A program made the translations under genes and the position numbers. 6,128 nt of DNA from an uncultured Lachnospiraceae bacterium (lineage in GTDB: Bacteria; Bacillota; Clostridia; Lachnospirales; Lachnospiraceae). Positions 1 to 4,982 of this stretch are shown piece by piece (position 1 is the first letter of the stretch; every line of letters starts with the position of its first letter). The notes below the pieces were generated by a model. It ran no database searches and was not told the origin of the DNA. It saw nothing but the letters and a program-made list of their open reading frames with translations. Location: assembly GCA_947068385.1 (NCBI GenBank), contig CAMTBF010000241.1:1-6128 (forward strand), read 5' to 3'.

Positions 1-10
1 TACTATGCAA

Positions 11-343
11 TCATGATTTTTCCCCTCTTGCTTCTTTTTCCAAAGCATAGCATTCTTTCAATGAGATCCTATCTTCATCGGCCAGGGGATTTTTATGAAA
101 TTTTCCATCCTTTCTGTACTTTCCTTTTTCCATATCTGAGTATAAACCACCCACAAAATCCAACCATCTCGTGGCATACTTTCTTGGGTCAATAACCTTA
201 AAAAAGTCATATCCTCCTGCTTCATAAAAAACCTCTATAGCTTCATGAAGAAAACTATCATTTGTTAGCTGCAAGTGCGCCGGAATAATAAAATCTTTGC
301 CATCCCATTCACCATAATTCACTCTTTCCGGTATTTCTAACAT
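11..343 (-). CDS. Small protein of unknown function (110 aa)
   Basis: I do not recognise this protein. The start is the ATG at 343 because GGAGG lies 7 nt upstream of it. A longer frame opening at 379 adds 12 residues but has no comparable ribosome binding site. The product is soluble-looking, rich in aromatic and charged residues, with no signal peptide or membrane segment. It opens MLEIPERVNYGEWDG, has a central segment with FYEAGGYDFFKVIDPRKYA (about residues 38-56), and ends in a lysine/glutamate-rich tail. The DNA is clearly more AT-rich than the nucleosidase gene to its right, which suggests accessory or recently acquired DNA. It is preceded on the same strand by two tiny frames, so it may be the surviving part of a disrupted locus. 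That the frame is coding is likely; the function is open. Confidence 0.6.
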   Translation of the reverse strand: MLEIPERVNYGEWDGKDFIIPAHLQLTNDSFLHEAIEVFYEAGGYDFFKVIDPRKYATRWLDFVGGLYSDMEKGKYRKDGKFHKNPLADEDRISLKECYALEKEARGEKS

Positions 344-485
344 ACGCGATCCTCCGCTGAATGCCACTGTAGCTTCCAAAGTCCTCTTCCGTCAATCCCA
401 CACAATTGCAAAGCAATGAAAACCATCAGGGTTTTTTGAACACATCCAGTCCTATCATGGCTTTCTCCTCTCTCGACTCTGATTT
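344..485. other. Gene-poor stretch, probable gene debris
   Basis: Apart from the 10-codon frame at 426-458, this AT-rich stretch shows no credible gene on either strand. On the minus strand the frame after that stop codon remains open across about 395-345 and overlaps the unknown small gene out of frame. This fits decayed coding sequence, but I cannot name the ancestor. Small inverted repeats are present (ATTGC/GCAAT and AAAACC/GGTTTT) but are too weak to call a terminator. Confidence 0.35.
426..458 (-). pseudogene. Ten-codon frame with good RBS, possible truncated gene start
   Basis: On the minus strand an ATG at 458 follows a GAGGAG-type ribosome binding site about 6 nt upstream. It encodes MIGLDVFKKP and then hits TGA at 428-426. 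The peptide resembles my recollection of how some Firmicute AbiEii-like nucleotidyltransferase proteins begin, which would make this the 5' stub of a decayed toxin-type gene. That resemblance rests on memory and only ten residues. It could equally be a chance frame or a small leader peptide. Confidence 0.25.
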
Positions 486-560
486 TCACTGGCCTATACC
501 TACTTGCGGAATAACAAAACTGTCCCGCAGCAAGGATTCCTCCATGGAACAGGGCATCAT
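486..560 (-). CDS. 24-codon frame overlapping the nucleosidase stop
   Basis: On the minus strand the nucleosidase stop TGA (559-557) overlaps an ATG (560-558) in the classic ATGA arrangement, immediately followed by a second ATG (557-555). A GAGGAGG ribosome binding site sits 3 nt before the first and 6 nt before the second. The frame encodes 24 residues beginning MMPCSMEESLLRDSF and ends at 486. The arrangement is what translationally coupled operon genes show, but the product is too short to assign. It may be a microprotein or, more likely, the stub of a gene truncated by deletion or a frameshift. The Shine-Dalgarno-like bases also encode the nucleosidase C-terminus (QRGGL), so they could be coincidental. 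Confidence 0.35.
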   Translation of the reverse strand: MMPCSMEESLLRDSFVIPQVGIGQ

Positions 561-1264
561 AAACCTCCTCGTTGTGACAATGCTATCTCCCCCAACAAAG
601 CCACCGCGACATCCCTGGCGATGGCAGAGGCCCTGGCGCAGTTCTCCTCGAAATTGCCGATTCCGCTGTGGGCGGCGGTATCCGTGACACATCGGATCGC
701 AAGAAAGGGGATGCGGTTCACATAGCACACATGGGCGATGCTTGCGGTCTCCATGTCCACCGTTAAAGGCGCGAATGCATCATTGATCCTCTGCCGCCCC
801 TCCTCTGTGATGAAGGACTCGCCCGTCACCATCCGCCCCCAGAACACCCTCCCTGCGGGCTTCCTCTTTTCCACAGCGGCTTTCGACAATTCCGTCAGCC
901 AGGGGTCTGCCGCAAAATATACGGATTCCATCCATGGGTGGAACTCCGTTAGGATATCCGGCGCCACGTCATGGTAACAGACTTCCGTGGAAATCACCGT
1001 ATCCAATATTTCGAGACTGGGGCTCATCCCGCCTGCCGTCCCTGAATTGACGATCATAGTCGCGCCGAACGCATCTATCAGGAGCTGGGATGCGATGGCG
1101 GCATTCACCTTGCACACGCCGCAGAACAGGGCGACCACTTCCACCCCCTGGATCTGGCCTTCATAGAACTTCAGCATGGCCTTTTCGGTGCTCCTACAGC
1201 CTTCTATCATCGGCAGAAAAGGGGCCAGCTCCTCATCGCCCGCACATATGATTCCGACTTTCAT
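557..1264 (-). CDS. mtnN: 5'-methylthioadenosine/S-adenosylhomocysteine nucleosidase
   Basis: This cytoplasmic enzyme of the PNP/UDP phosphorylase superfamily cleaves the glycosidic bond of methylthioadenosine and S-adenosylhomocysteine, releasing adenine. It detoxifies SAM by-products, feeds methionine salvage, and its S-ribosylhomocysteine product is the LuxS substrate. At 235 residues it matches the family length (E. coli Pfs/MtnN, 232). Visible signatures are the N-terminal MKVGIICAGDEE with Glu12 at the catalytic acid position, the NSGTAGGM loop (73-80), the VDMETASIAHV segment (169-179) with Met171/Glu172 in the ribose-binding position, and Asp195 in VTDTA, the proton-donor aspartate. 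All key residues are present, so it should be active. The ATG at 1264 follows GAGGG about 6 nt upstream. It appears to be transcribed alone or with the 24-codon frame overlapping its stop. The divergence of the 100-125 region from Pfs could mean altered substrate preference within the superfamily. Confidence 0.92.
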   Translation of the reverse strand: MKVGIICAGDEELAPFLPMIEGCRSTEKAMLKFYEGQIQGVEVVALFCGVCKVNAAIASQLLIDAFGATMIVNSGTAGGMSPSLEILDTVISTEVCYHDVAPDILTEFHPWMESVYFAADPWLTELSKAAVEKRKPAGRVFWGRMVTGESFITEEGRQRINDAFAPLTVDMETASIAHVCYVNRIPFLAIRCVTDTAAHSGIGNFEENCARASAIARDVAVALLGEIALSQRGGL

Positions 1265-1414
1265 AAGATGCCCTCGCTGCTTCTCTTGTTTTCCCGCACC
1301 ACCCGGCAGGGATTTTGCATAGGGTGATTTGTTCTATTAGTTTTCCTATCATATCGCGAATAGCAGTGTGTTAGGCTGCCGCTTTCTCTATAATTCTTCC
1401 AAAAATTCGTATAT
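1265..1414. other. Intergenic spacer between hepT and the nucleosidase gene
   Basis: This 150-bp AT-rich spacer contains no open frame of note. It must hold the nucleosidase promoter if that gene is not read through from hepT. A minus-strand TATGAT at about 1350-1355 could be a -10 box, but I see no matching -35 box. No hairpin followed by a T tract is visible after hepT, so read-through from the toxin-antitoxin module into the nucleosidase gene is possible. Confidence 0.4.
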
Positions 1415-1792
1415 CTATCTGTCTGATGCATGAGTTTTGCAGAAGCTTATCCGCTCGATTACTTCCTTTATTGCTTCTTGCTTTATCATGCCAAAAATAT
1501 AAGCCTTCAGATACTTTTTATTTACCTTTTCATAGATGTGGTCTATCATGTTCCTAAAATAGTTTGTGACGGAGGGGTCGAAATATTGGAAATATTGTTT
1601 GGTTTCATCTGTGAGATATTTACTTGCTTCACCTATTTGAGACATATACAAAGCGCATAAATCAAATGCATATTCATTCGCCTCCAAATCCTTTTCTGTA
1701 CAACCGAAATCCTTAATCACTTTAATGATTTTATGTTGGTTTTCCGATATTTTTAATAGTAGCTGAATGTCCTTGCTATAAGACTTTGTCAA
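1415..1792 (-). CDS. hepT: HepT-like HEPN ribonuclease toxin
   Basis: This is the toxin half of a HEPN/MNT type toxin-antitoxin pair. HepT proteins are small all-helical HEPN-domain RNases that act as dimers. The hallmark R-X4-H-X-Y motif is present as RNMIDHIY. Numbered from the TTG start, Arg80 and His85 are the predicted catalytic residues and Tyr87 is the tyrosine that MntA-type partners AMPylate. The preceding helix reads LCALYMSQIGEASKYL (45-60), typical of the family. I choose TTG at 1792 as the start: AGGTG lies 7 nt upstream, and it gives 125 residues and a 17-bp overlap with mntA. An ATG at 1837 in the same frame would add 15 residues (MSILFIKLLGKRCNG) deep inside mntA and is less likely. 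The usual Trp ahead of the motif is replaced (DPSVTNYF), so this is a divergent member. The gene is AT-rich relative to its flanks, consistent with mobility. Confidence 0.85.
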   Translation of the reverse strand: MTKSYSKDIQLLLKISENQHKIIKVIKDFGCTEKDLEANEYAFDLCALYMSQIGEASKYLTDETKQYFQYFDPSVTNYFRNMIDHIYEKVNKKYLKAYIFGMIKQEAIKEVIERISFCKTHASDR

Positions 1793-2111
1793 CCCATTGC
1801 ACCTCTTTCCTAATAGTTTTATAAACAGAATACTCATTCTCGGGAATCCCTATAGAGCGGGCGAATCTGTCCATTTCTTCATCATCTTCTTTTAGCAGTT
1901 CAAGCCATAATATGTCTACCGGTAGCAGGAACAGGCTTTTTATATATTCGGCTATGTCCATTCGCATAGAATCGCCGTCTATGACGACATCTATATCACT
2001 GTTTTTGGTAGCCATATTATTTGCATACGACCCTGCAAGCCCTAGCCGGATTCCATCATATTTATTGTATACCCCTTTTAAAGTATCAAATATTTCTGTA
2101 CGACTAATCAT
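1776..2111 (-). CDS. mntA: MntA-like nucleotidyltransferase antitoxin
   Basis: This is a minimal nucleotidyltransferase (MNT domain, 111 aa) that should neutralise the HepT-like toxin. Characterised MntA proteins transfer AMP from ATP to the tyrosine of the toxin's R-X4-H-X-Y motif. The signature G-S-X10-D-X-D is intact: Gly27-Ser28 in AGSYANN, then Asp39 and Asp41 in NSDIDVVID. A third acidic residue, Asp66 in PVDILW, is at the expected place for the metal-binding carboxylate. All catalytic elements are present, so it is probably active. The ATG at 2111 is preceded by GGAGAGG, 11 nt away, a rather long spacing. Its last 17 bases overlap the 5' end of hepT, indicating coupled translation with antitoxin first. 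A TATAAT box at 2144-2149 is its likely promoter element. The gene is AT-rich like hepT. Confidence 0.88.
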   Translation of the reverse strand: MISRTEIFDTLKGVYNKYDGIRLGLAGSYANNMATKNSDIDVVIDGDSMRMDIAEYIKSLFLLPVDILWLELLKEDDEEMDRFARSIGIPENEYSVYKTIRKEVQWVDKVL

Positions 2112-2143
2112 CTATACCACAGCCTCTCCTTTTTGCTGCTTTT

Positions 2144-2149
2144 ATTATA
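2144..2149 (-). promoter_or_regulatory. Probable -10 box for the mntA-hepT operon
   Basis: A perfect TATAAT reads on the minus strand about 32 bp before the mntA start codon. The hexamer 17 bp upstream (TTTCAT, 2172-2167) is a poor -35 box and lies inside the terminator hairpin of the upstream repressor gene. The promoter is therefore either weak or dependent on an activator or other contacts. Confidence 0.5.
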
Positions 2150-2153
2150 TCGC

Positions 2154-2193
2154 AAAACCCCCCAAAATGAAACCATATTTTCATTTCAGGGGG
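2154..2193 (-). terminator. Intrinsic terminator of the XRE repressor gene
   Basis: Seven nt past the repressor stop codon the minus-strand transcript can fold into a hairpin: five G:C pairs at the base, a 2x2 internal mismatch, then eight pairs (TGAAA-type sequence) around a 6-nt loop (2173-2178). It is followed by TTTT (2157-2154). The T tract is short, so termination may be partial, letting some transcripts run into mntA-hepT. Confidence 0.6.
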
Positions 2194-2199
2194 TTGCGC

Positions 2200-2706
2200 T
2201 TACTTCGAGCGCCCCAGCCACGCCCCGATTCTGTCCAGCGTGCCGTTCATATGCAGCAGGTTCAGCGCAAAGCCCACCAGCGTCAGCCCCACGGCAAGAT
2301 TGCTCATGTTCTGGCAGGGACGCGCGGGGATAAAGCCGAACCCCTCCGTCATGTCCAGGAGCAGGGAGAACAAAAGCAGTATCATTGCCGCCGACATGAC
2401 CGAATTGATATGCTTCCTGACCTTATCCTTTTCCGCATCGCCGTATGCCGCCACCTTTTTTAAAGTATCCCTCGTCTCACTGTCCATGTCCTTCCTCTTC
2501 CTTTCTCCATCAATGATTTCCCTGACGTCCACCTGATAGAAATCCGCGATCTCAATCAGGGTGCTTAGGTCCGGCGCATTGCTTCCGGTTTCCCATCGCG
2601 AGACAGTCCGGGAGGATACGTTGAACTGTTCCGCCAACTGTTCCTGCGTCAGGTTTCTTTCCTTCCGCAGCGTCCTTAAAAAGCTTCCCATTTTCCTCTG
2701 TTCCAT
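2200..2706 (-). CDS. XRE/Cro-family transcriptional regulator with membrane anchor
   Basis: The product is a 168-residue DNA-binding protein. Residues about 7-63 form a Cro/C1-type helix-turn-helix: LRKERNLTQEQLAEQ, then the recognition region NVSSRTVSRWETGSNAPD (29-46). Residues 68-101 are a charged linker. Two hydrophobic segments follow (about 103-117, rich in Leu/Met, and 135-153), giving a probable two-helix membrane hairpin. XRE-type regulators with C-terminal membrane segments are common in Firmicutes and may sense envelope or membrane state. The start is firm: the ATG at 2706 has AAAGGAGG 7 nt upstream. The frame stays open to 2898, but the upstream codons give arginine-rich sequence without a ribosome binding site. 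It is transcribed divergently from the orphan gene at 3004 and lies upstream of the toxin-antitoxin pair. Autoregulation through inverted repeats in the divergent spacer is plausible. Targets are unknown. Confidence 0.85.
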   Translation of the reverse strand: MEQRKMGSFLRTLRKERNLTQEQLAEQFNVSSRTVSRWETGSNAPDLSTLIEIADFYQVDVREIIDGERKRKDMDSETRDTLKKVAAYGDAEKDKVRKHINSVMSAAMILLLFSLLLDMTEGFGFIPARPCQNMSNLAVGLTLVGFALNLLHMNGTLDRIGAWLGRSK

Positions 2707-2735
2707 ATCGGAACCTCCTTTCGATGCCAGGATAG

Positions 2736-2750
2736 CAAAGCGCGGCTTTG
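2736..2750. promoter_or_regulatory. Inverted repeat upstream of the XRE gene, candidate operator
   Basis: CAAAGC-GCG-GCTTTG is a perfect 6-bp inverted repeat with a 3-bp centre, 30 bp upstream of the repressor start codon. Its size and position fit an operator for a dimeric helix-turn-helix protein, possibly the repressor itself. It could also form a small hairpin in the mRNA leader. Confidence 0.35.
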
Positions 2751-2790
2751 TTTCACAGGACATAAAACGAGAATGGCATGATTTTTCTGA

Positions 2791-2809
2791 CCGGACACCA
2801 TTTGTCCGG
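2791..2809. promoter_or_regulatory. CCGGACA inverted repeat, candidate operator
   Basis: CCGGACA and TGTCCGG form a perfect 7-bp inverted repeat around a 5-bp centre. Neither strand has a T tract directly after it (the minus strand continues with an A-rich run), so it is not an intrinsic terminator. It lies between the two divergent genes, making it a candidate binding site for a shared regulator. Confidence 0.35.
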
Positions 2810-2946
2810 CAGCGTCTCCGGCCGTTTCCGGGGATTCGCCTGCCCGGCACCTCCTTTATCCTATCATGTATCCGCCGCGATGACAAATTTTTTCCCACCC
2901 CTTCGTTTCCGCCCTGTCCCGCTTATTTTTTCCGGGCAAAAGCCGA

Positions 2947-2952
2947 TATAAT
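2947..2952 (+). promoter_or_regulatory. Probable -10 box of the orphan coiled-coil gene
   Basis: A perfect TATAAT reads on the plus strand 51 bp before the ATG at 3004. The expected -35 region (2923-2929, T-rich TTATTT) matches the consensus poorly. The implied start of transcription is about 2959, leaving a leader of about 45 nt. Confidence 0.5.
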
Positions 2953-3003
2953 AAAAAAGCTCGTAGACGCAAGGATGCGCCAGAGGGACAAGGGGGTCAC
3001 GAT

Positions 3004-3834
3004 ATGAGCATAGAGGTCAACACGAACAGGAATACCGGCGTAAGGCAGGTCACCATAAAGAGGCAGGACGGCTCCAAGGTGGGCACGATCACGATCCACA
3101 GCCAGAGCCTGAAAAAGCTGAAGAAATTAGGCTATAAGCAGAGGCGGATATCCACCATGATCACACAGGCCACCACCTCCGGCAACGCCAGGCAGGTCCT
3201 GGCCAGCGCCAAGACGGAGACCGTGAACCTGCGCAGGAAGCTGGCCAGCGGCAAGTACAACGACAGAGAGGTCAGGGCCGCCATCCGCCACGCGGAGCGG
3301 ATGGAGCGGGTGGCGAAGAAGCGCATGAAGCACCTCCAGCAGGAGGAGTATATAGAAAAACACGGCGGCGGCACATGGCAGGCCGGCCTGGACGAAGAGG
3401 ACAGGAGAGAGGAGGGCCAGGAGCTGGATGCCGCCGAGTTCGCCGAGATGAGCGCCGAGGAGATGGAGGAGCTCATGGAGGAGCTCCAGGAGGAGATGGA
3501 GCAGCTGGCCCAGGAACAGGAGCTGGAGATGCTGGAGCTGATACAGACGGCCCGGACGGACATGGATCCCCAGGAGCTGGAGCAGCTGAAGAAGAAGCAC
3601 AGGGCGGACGAGATGCGGGAGATCGTGGAGGCCGACATGAAATATCTGCGGGCCCTCTTCAGCCAGCTGGAGAAGGAGAGGCAGGACGCCGCCTCGCCCG
3701 GGAGCGACAGCGGCGTGGCCCTGCAGCTTGCCGGCGTGGAGATTCCGGTCCAGGTGGACACAAGGTCTGCGGCGGAGGTGGCTTCCGCGGCCGCGCCCCC
3801 GCCGGCGGGCGGCAATGTAGACGTGGCGTTATAA
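3004..3834 (+). CDS. Uncharacterised protein with basic core and acidic coiled coil (276 aa)
   Basis: I cannot assign a function. The ATG at 3004 follows AGGGGG with 7 nt spacing. Three parts are visible. Residues 1-30 are beta-prone and hydrophilic (VRQVTIKRQDGSKVGTITI). Residues 35-112 are strongly basic and helical, with the segment ARQVLASAKTETVNLRRKL (62-80), then KYNDREVRAAIRHAERMER and AKKRMKHL. Residues 130-225 are a long acidic helix or coiled coil dense in Glu, Leu, Met and Gln. The tail (226-276) is Ala/Pro/Gly-rich and probably disordered. There is no signal peptide or membrane segment. The 62-112 core looks like a conserved module I associate from memory with hypothetical Lachnospiraceae proteins, without a known role. 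The basic and acidic halves could pair in cis or between subunits, suggesting a scaffold or nucleic-acid-associated protein, but this is speculation. It stands alone as a single-gene unit. Confidence 0.8.
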   Translation: MSIEVNTNRNTGVRQVTIKRQDGSKVGTITIHSQSLKKLKKLGYKQRRISTMITQATTSGNARQVLASAKTETVNLRRKLASGKYNDREVRAAIRHAERMERVAKKRMKHLQQEEYIEKHGGGTWQAGLDEEDRREEGQELDAAEFAEMSAEEMEELMEELQEEMEQLAQEQELEMLELIQTARTDMDPQELEQLKKKHRADEMREIVEADMKYLRALFSQLEKERQDAASPGSDSGVALQLAGVEIPVQVDTRSAAEVASAAAPPPAGGNVDVAL

Positions 3835-3850
3835 AAGGACGGAGCAAAAT

Positions 3851-3909
3851 AAAGCACCTTTCTGTCATGGAGAGGCCTGGGGGCTTTCTCATGGCGGAAA
3901 GGTGTTTTT
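3851..3909 (+). terminator. Terminator after the orphan gene, probably bidirectional
   Basis: CACCTTTC (3855-3862) pairs perfectly with GAAAGGTG (3897-3904), followed at once by TTTTT (3905-3909). The intervening bases can extend the hairpin through CATG/CATG pairs and a short AGAG/TTCT helix. On the minus strand the same stem is followed by a TTTATTTT run. It therefore probably also ends the convergent murQ-kinase transcript. Confidence 0.75.
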
Positions 3910-3967
3910 GCGTTCCGGCTTCCGGGTGGGAATCCGCGGTGCATCTGGCCTGGGCATGGAGCCGGAG

Positions 3968-4915
3968 TCAGCGGGGCATCCCCGCGCCCCGTCTGGCCAG
4001 CCCCACCGCGCCGTGGGCGGCGTCCGCCCGGGCCTGTGCGATGCGGATCCCGGGAAGCCTGTGGGAAATGGCCTCCGCCAGCTCCCCCGCGATCCGCGCA
4101 TTGCCCCGCAGGACGCTGCCGTGCAGCACCAGAGGGAGCCCTGGGCCGCAGCGGCGGGCCTCCATCCTGCCGTAGACGGCGGCCACCATTTCCAGAAGTC
4201 CGTCTACCGCTTTTCCGATAATCTGTGCCGTGGCCCTGTCCCCTTCGTTCTCCGGCAGGGAGATCAGGCGGGCCAGCCTGGCGATGTCCTTTTTGGTATG
4301 GCTCATGTCATAGACATACCCCACCAGCTCCGAGGAGCCGGATATCCCCAGATGCCCGAACAGGGCGCTGCGCAGGGTGGTCTCAGGCCCCCTGCCGTCC
4401 TCCGCCTTCACCACCGCGGCGGCGATGTCCCGGCCGATGGCATAGGCGCTGCCCTCGTCGTCGATGAGATGCCCGAAGCCCCCGGCCCGGTATCTCTCCC
4501 GTCCGCCGCGGGCCTGCCCCAGGCAGATGGAGCCTGTGCCGGAGACCAGCAGGATGCCGTCCTCCTCCCCGAGAGCGCCGTACAGCGCCGCGTCCGCATC
4601 GCTGCAGACAGTGACCGGACAGCGGAAGCCGCAGCCCTCCAGGAGATTCCGCAGAAGGGCGTCGGCGGCGGGATTGTTGTTCCCCGCAGCGCCGATGGCG
4701 ATGGCACCGCAGTCCGCCAGGGCATACCCGTTCCCCTTAAGCCCCTCCGCCACGTCCTGCAGGGACTTGGCGATCCGCTCCCGGGGGAAGCTGTTGCAGT
4801 TGAGTCCTTCCGTCTTCATCTGAAAAAGGTCTTTTTCGCCGTCTGACACCAGGACGGAAGTCCCCGTCCCTCCGGCGTCCATCCCGATATAATATTTTCC
4901 CGAATAGTCTTTCAT
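3968..4915 (-). CDS. murK: BadF/NagK-type N-acetylglucosamine / N-acetylmuramic acid kinase
   Basis: This 315-residue sugar kinase of the ASKHA fold belongs to the BadF/BadG/BcrA/BcrD group that includes NagK and Clostridium acetobutylicum MurK, which phosphorylates MurNAc and GlcNAc at O6 with ATP. Visible motifs are the phosphate-1 loop IGMDAGGTGTS (10-20), AIGAAGNNN (73-81), SDADAALYGAL (105-115) with the likely catalytic Asp, the phosphate-2 loop VSGTGSICLG (124-133), GGFGHLIDDEGSAYAIG (145-161) typical of the NagK group, and the C-terminal LHGSVLRGN segment. The ATG at 4915 has GGAGGGAG 7 nt upstream. It lies 134 bp downstream of murQ on the same strand, which argues for MurNAc use. Its product MurNAc-6P is the MurQ substrate, while GlcNAc-6P can enter NagA/NagB catabolism or wall synthesis. 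The symbol rests on context and family; a GlcNAc-only kinase is the main alternative. Confidence 0.85.
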   Translation of the reverse strand: MKDYSGKYYIGMDAGGTGTSVLVSDGEKDLFQMKTEGLNCNSFPRERIAKSLQDVAEGLKGNGYALADCGAIAIGAAGNNNPAADALLRNLLEGCGFRCPVTVCSDADAALYGALGEEDGILLVSGTGSICLGQARGGRERYRAGGFGHLIDDEGSAYAIGRDIAAAVVKAEDGRGPETTLRSALFGHLGISGSSELVGYVYDMSHTKKDIARLARLISLPENEGDRATAQIIGKAVDGLLEMVAAVYGRMEARRCGPGLPLVLHGSVLRGNARIAGELAEAISHRLPGIRIAQARADAAHGAVGLARRGAGMPR

Positions 4916-4927
4916 GCTCGAACTCCC

Positions 4928-4941
4928 TCCGGTATTCCGGA
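4928..4941 (-). promoter_or_regulatory. Hairpin overlapping the kinase ribosome binding site
   Basis: TCCGG and CCGGA form a perfect 5-bp stem around a 4-nt loop. On the minus-strand mRNA the 3' arm supplies the first bases of the GGAGGGAG ribosome binding site, so folding would partly hide it. It may lower or modulate kinase translation relative to murQ. Confidence 0.35.
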
Positions 4942-4952
4942 TTTCCCTGGCC

Positions 4953-4982
4953 GAGAGGGGCGGCTCCCGGGCTGTCCCTCTC
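4953..4982 (-). repeat. Inverted repeat in the murQ-kinase intercistronic gap
   Basis: GAGAGGG and CCCTCTC form a perfect 7-bp stem with a 16-nt loop that can pair a little further. No T tract follows on the minus strand, so it is not a standard terminator. An mRNA-processing or stabilising hairpin between murQ and the kinase gene is plausible. The 4916-5049 gap contains no gene. Confidence 0.35.

Larger units (their letters stand above)
2707..3003. other. Divergent regulatory spacer (297 bp)
   Basis: This gap separates the XRE gene (minus) from the orphan coiled-coil gene (plus). It holds two perfect inverted repeats (listed separately), a plus-strand TATAAT, and a minus-strand AAAGGAGGT at about 2850-2860 that has no start codon at a usable distance. 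Frames that cross it are arginine- and proline-rich and look non-coding. I could not find a convincing promoter for the XRE gene. Confidence 0.5.

Noticed and set aside
419..437. AAAACC/GGTTTT hairpin followed by T residues on the plus strand
   Set aside because: The stem is short and mostly A:T, and no plus-strand gene precedes it, so it is not a credible terminator.
1793..1837. Upstream ATG for the HepT-like toxin
   Set aside because: It would lie well inside mntA without a good ribosome binding site and adds residues that look unlike a HEPN N-terminus; the TTG at 1792 has better spacing and overlap.
2826..2837. TTTCCGGGGATT shared between the 2826 region and the minus strand near 6127-6116
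   Set aside because: A single 12-base match between two places in 6 kb is expected by chance and the contexts have nothing else in common.
2707..2898. N-terminal extension of the XRE regulator by 64 residues
   Set aside because: The extension is Arg-rich without a ribosome binding site, while the ATG at 2706 has an ideal AAAGGAGG and begins right before the helix-turn-helix domain.
3465..3545. Repeated GAGGAGCT/CAGGAGCTGGAG units resembling a tandem repeat
   Set aside because: The similarity follows from Glu/Leu/Met-rich coiled-coil coding with few codons; the units vary in length and are not a separate repeat element.
3132..3944. Long antisense frame (270 codons, serine-rich) opposite the orphan coiled-coil gene
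   Set aside because: It mirrors the GAG/CTC-rich codons of the plus-strand gene as Ser runs, runs through the terminator, and lacks a convincing ribosome binding site. The shorter antisense frame at 3127-3600 is Leu/His-rich for the same reason.
3375..4175. Plus-strand frame of 266 codons overlapping the orphan gene and the kinase gene
   Set aside because: Gly/Arg/Ala-rich translation typical of an off-frame read in GC-rich DNA; it crosses the terminator and runs antisense into the kinase gene.
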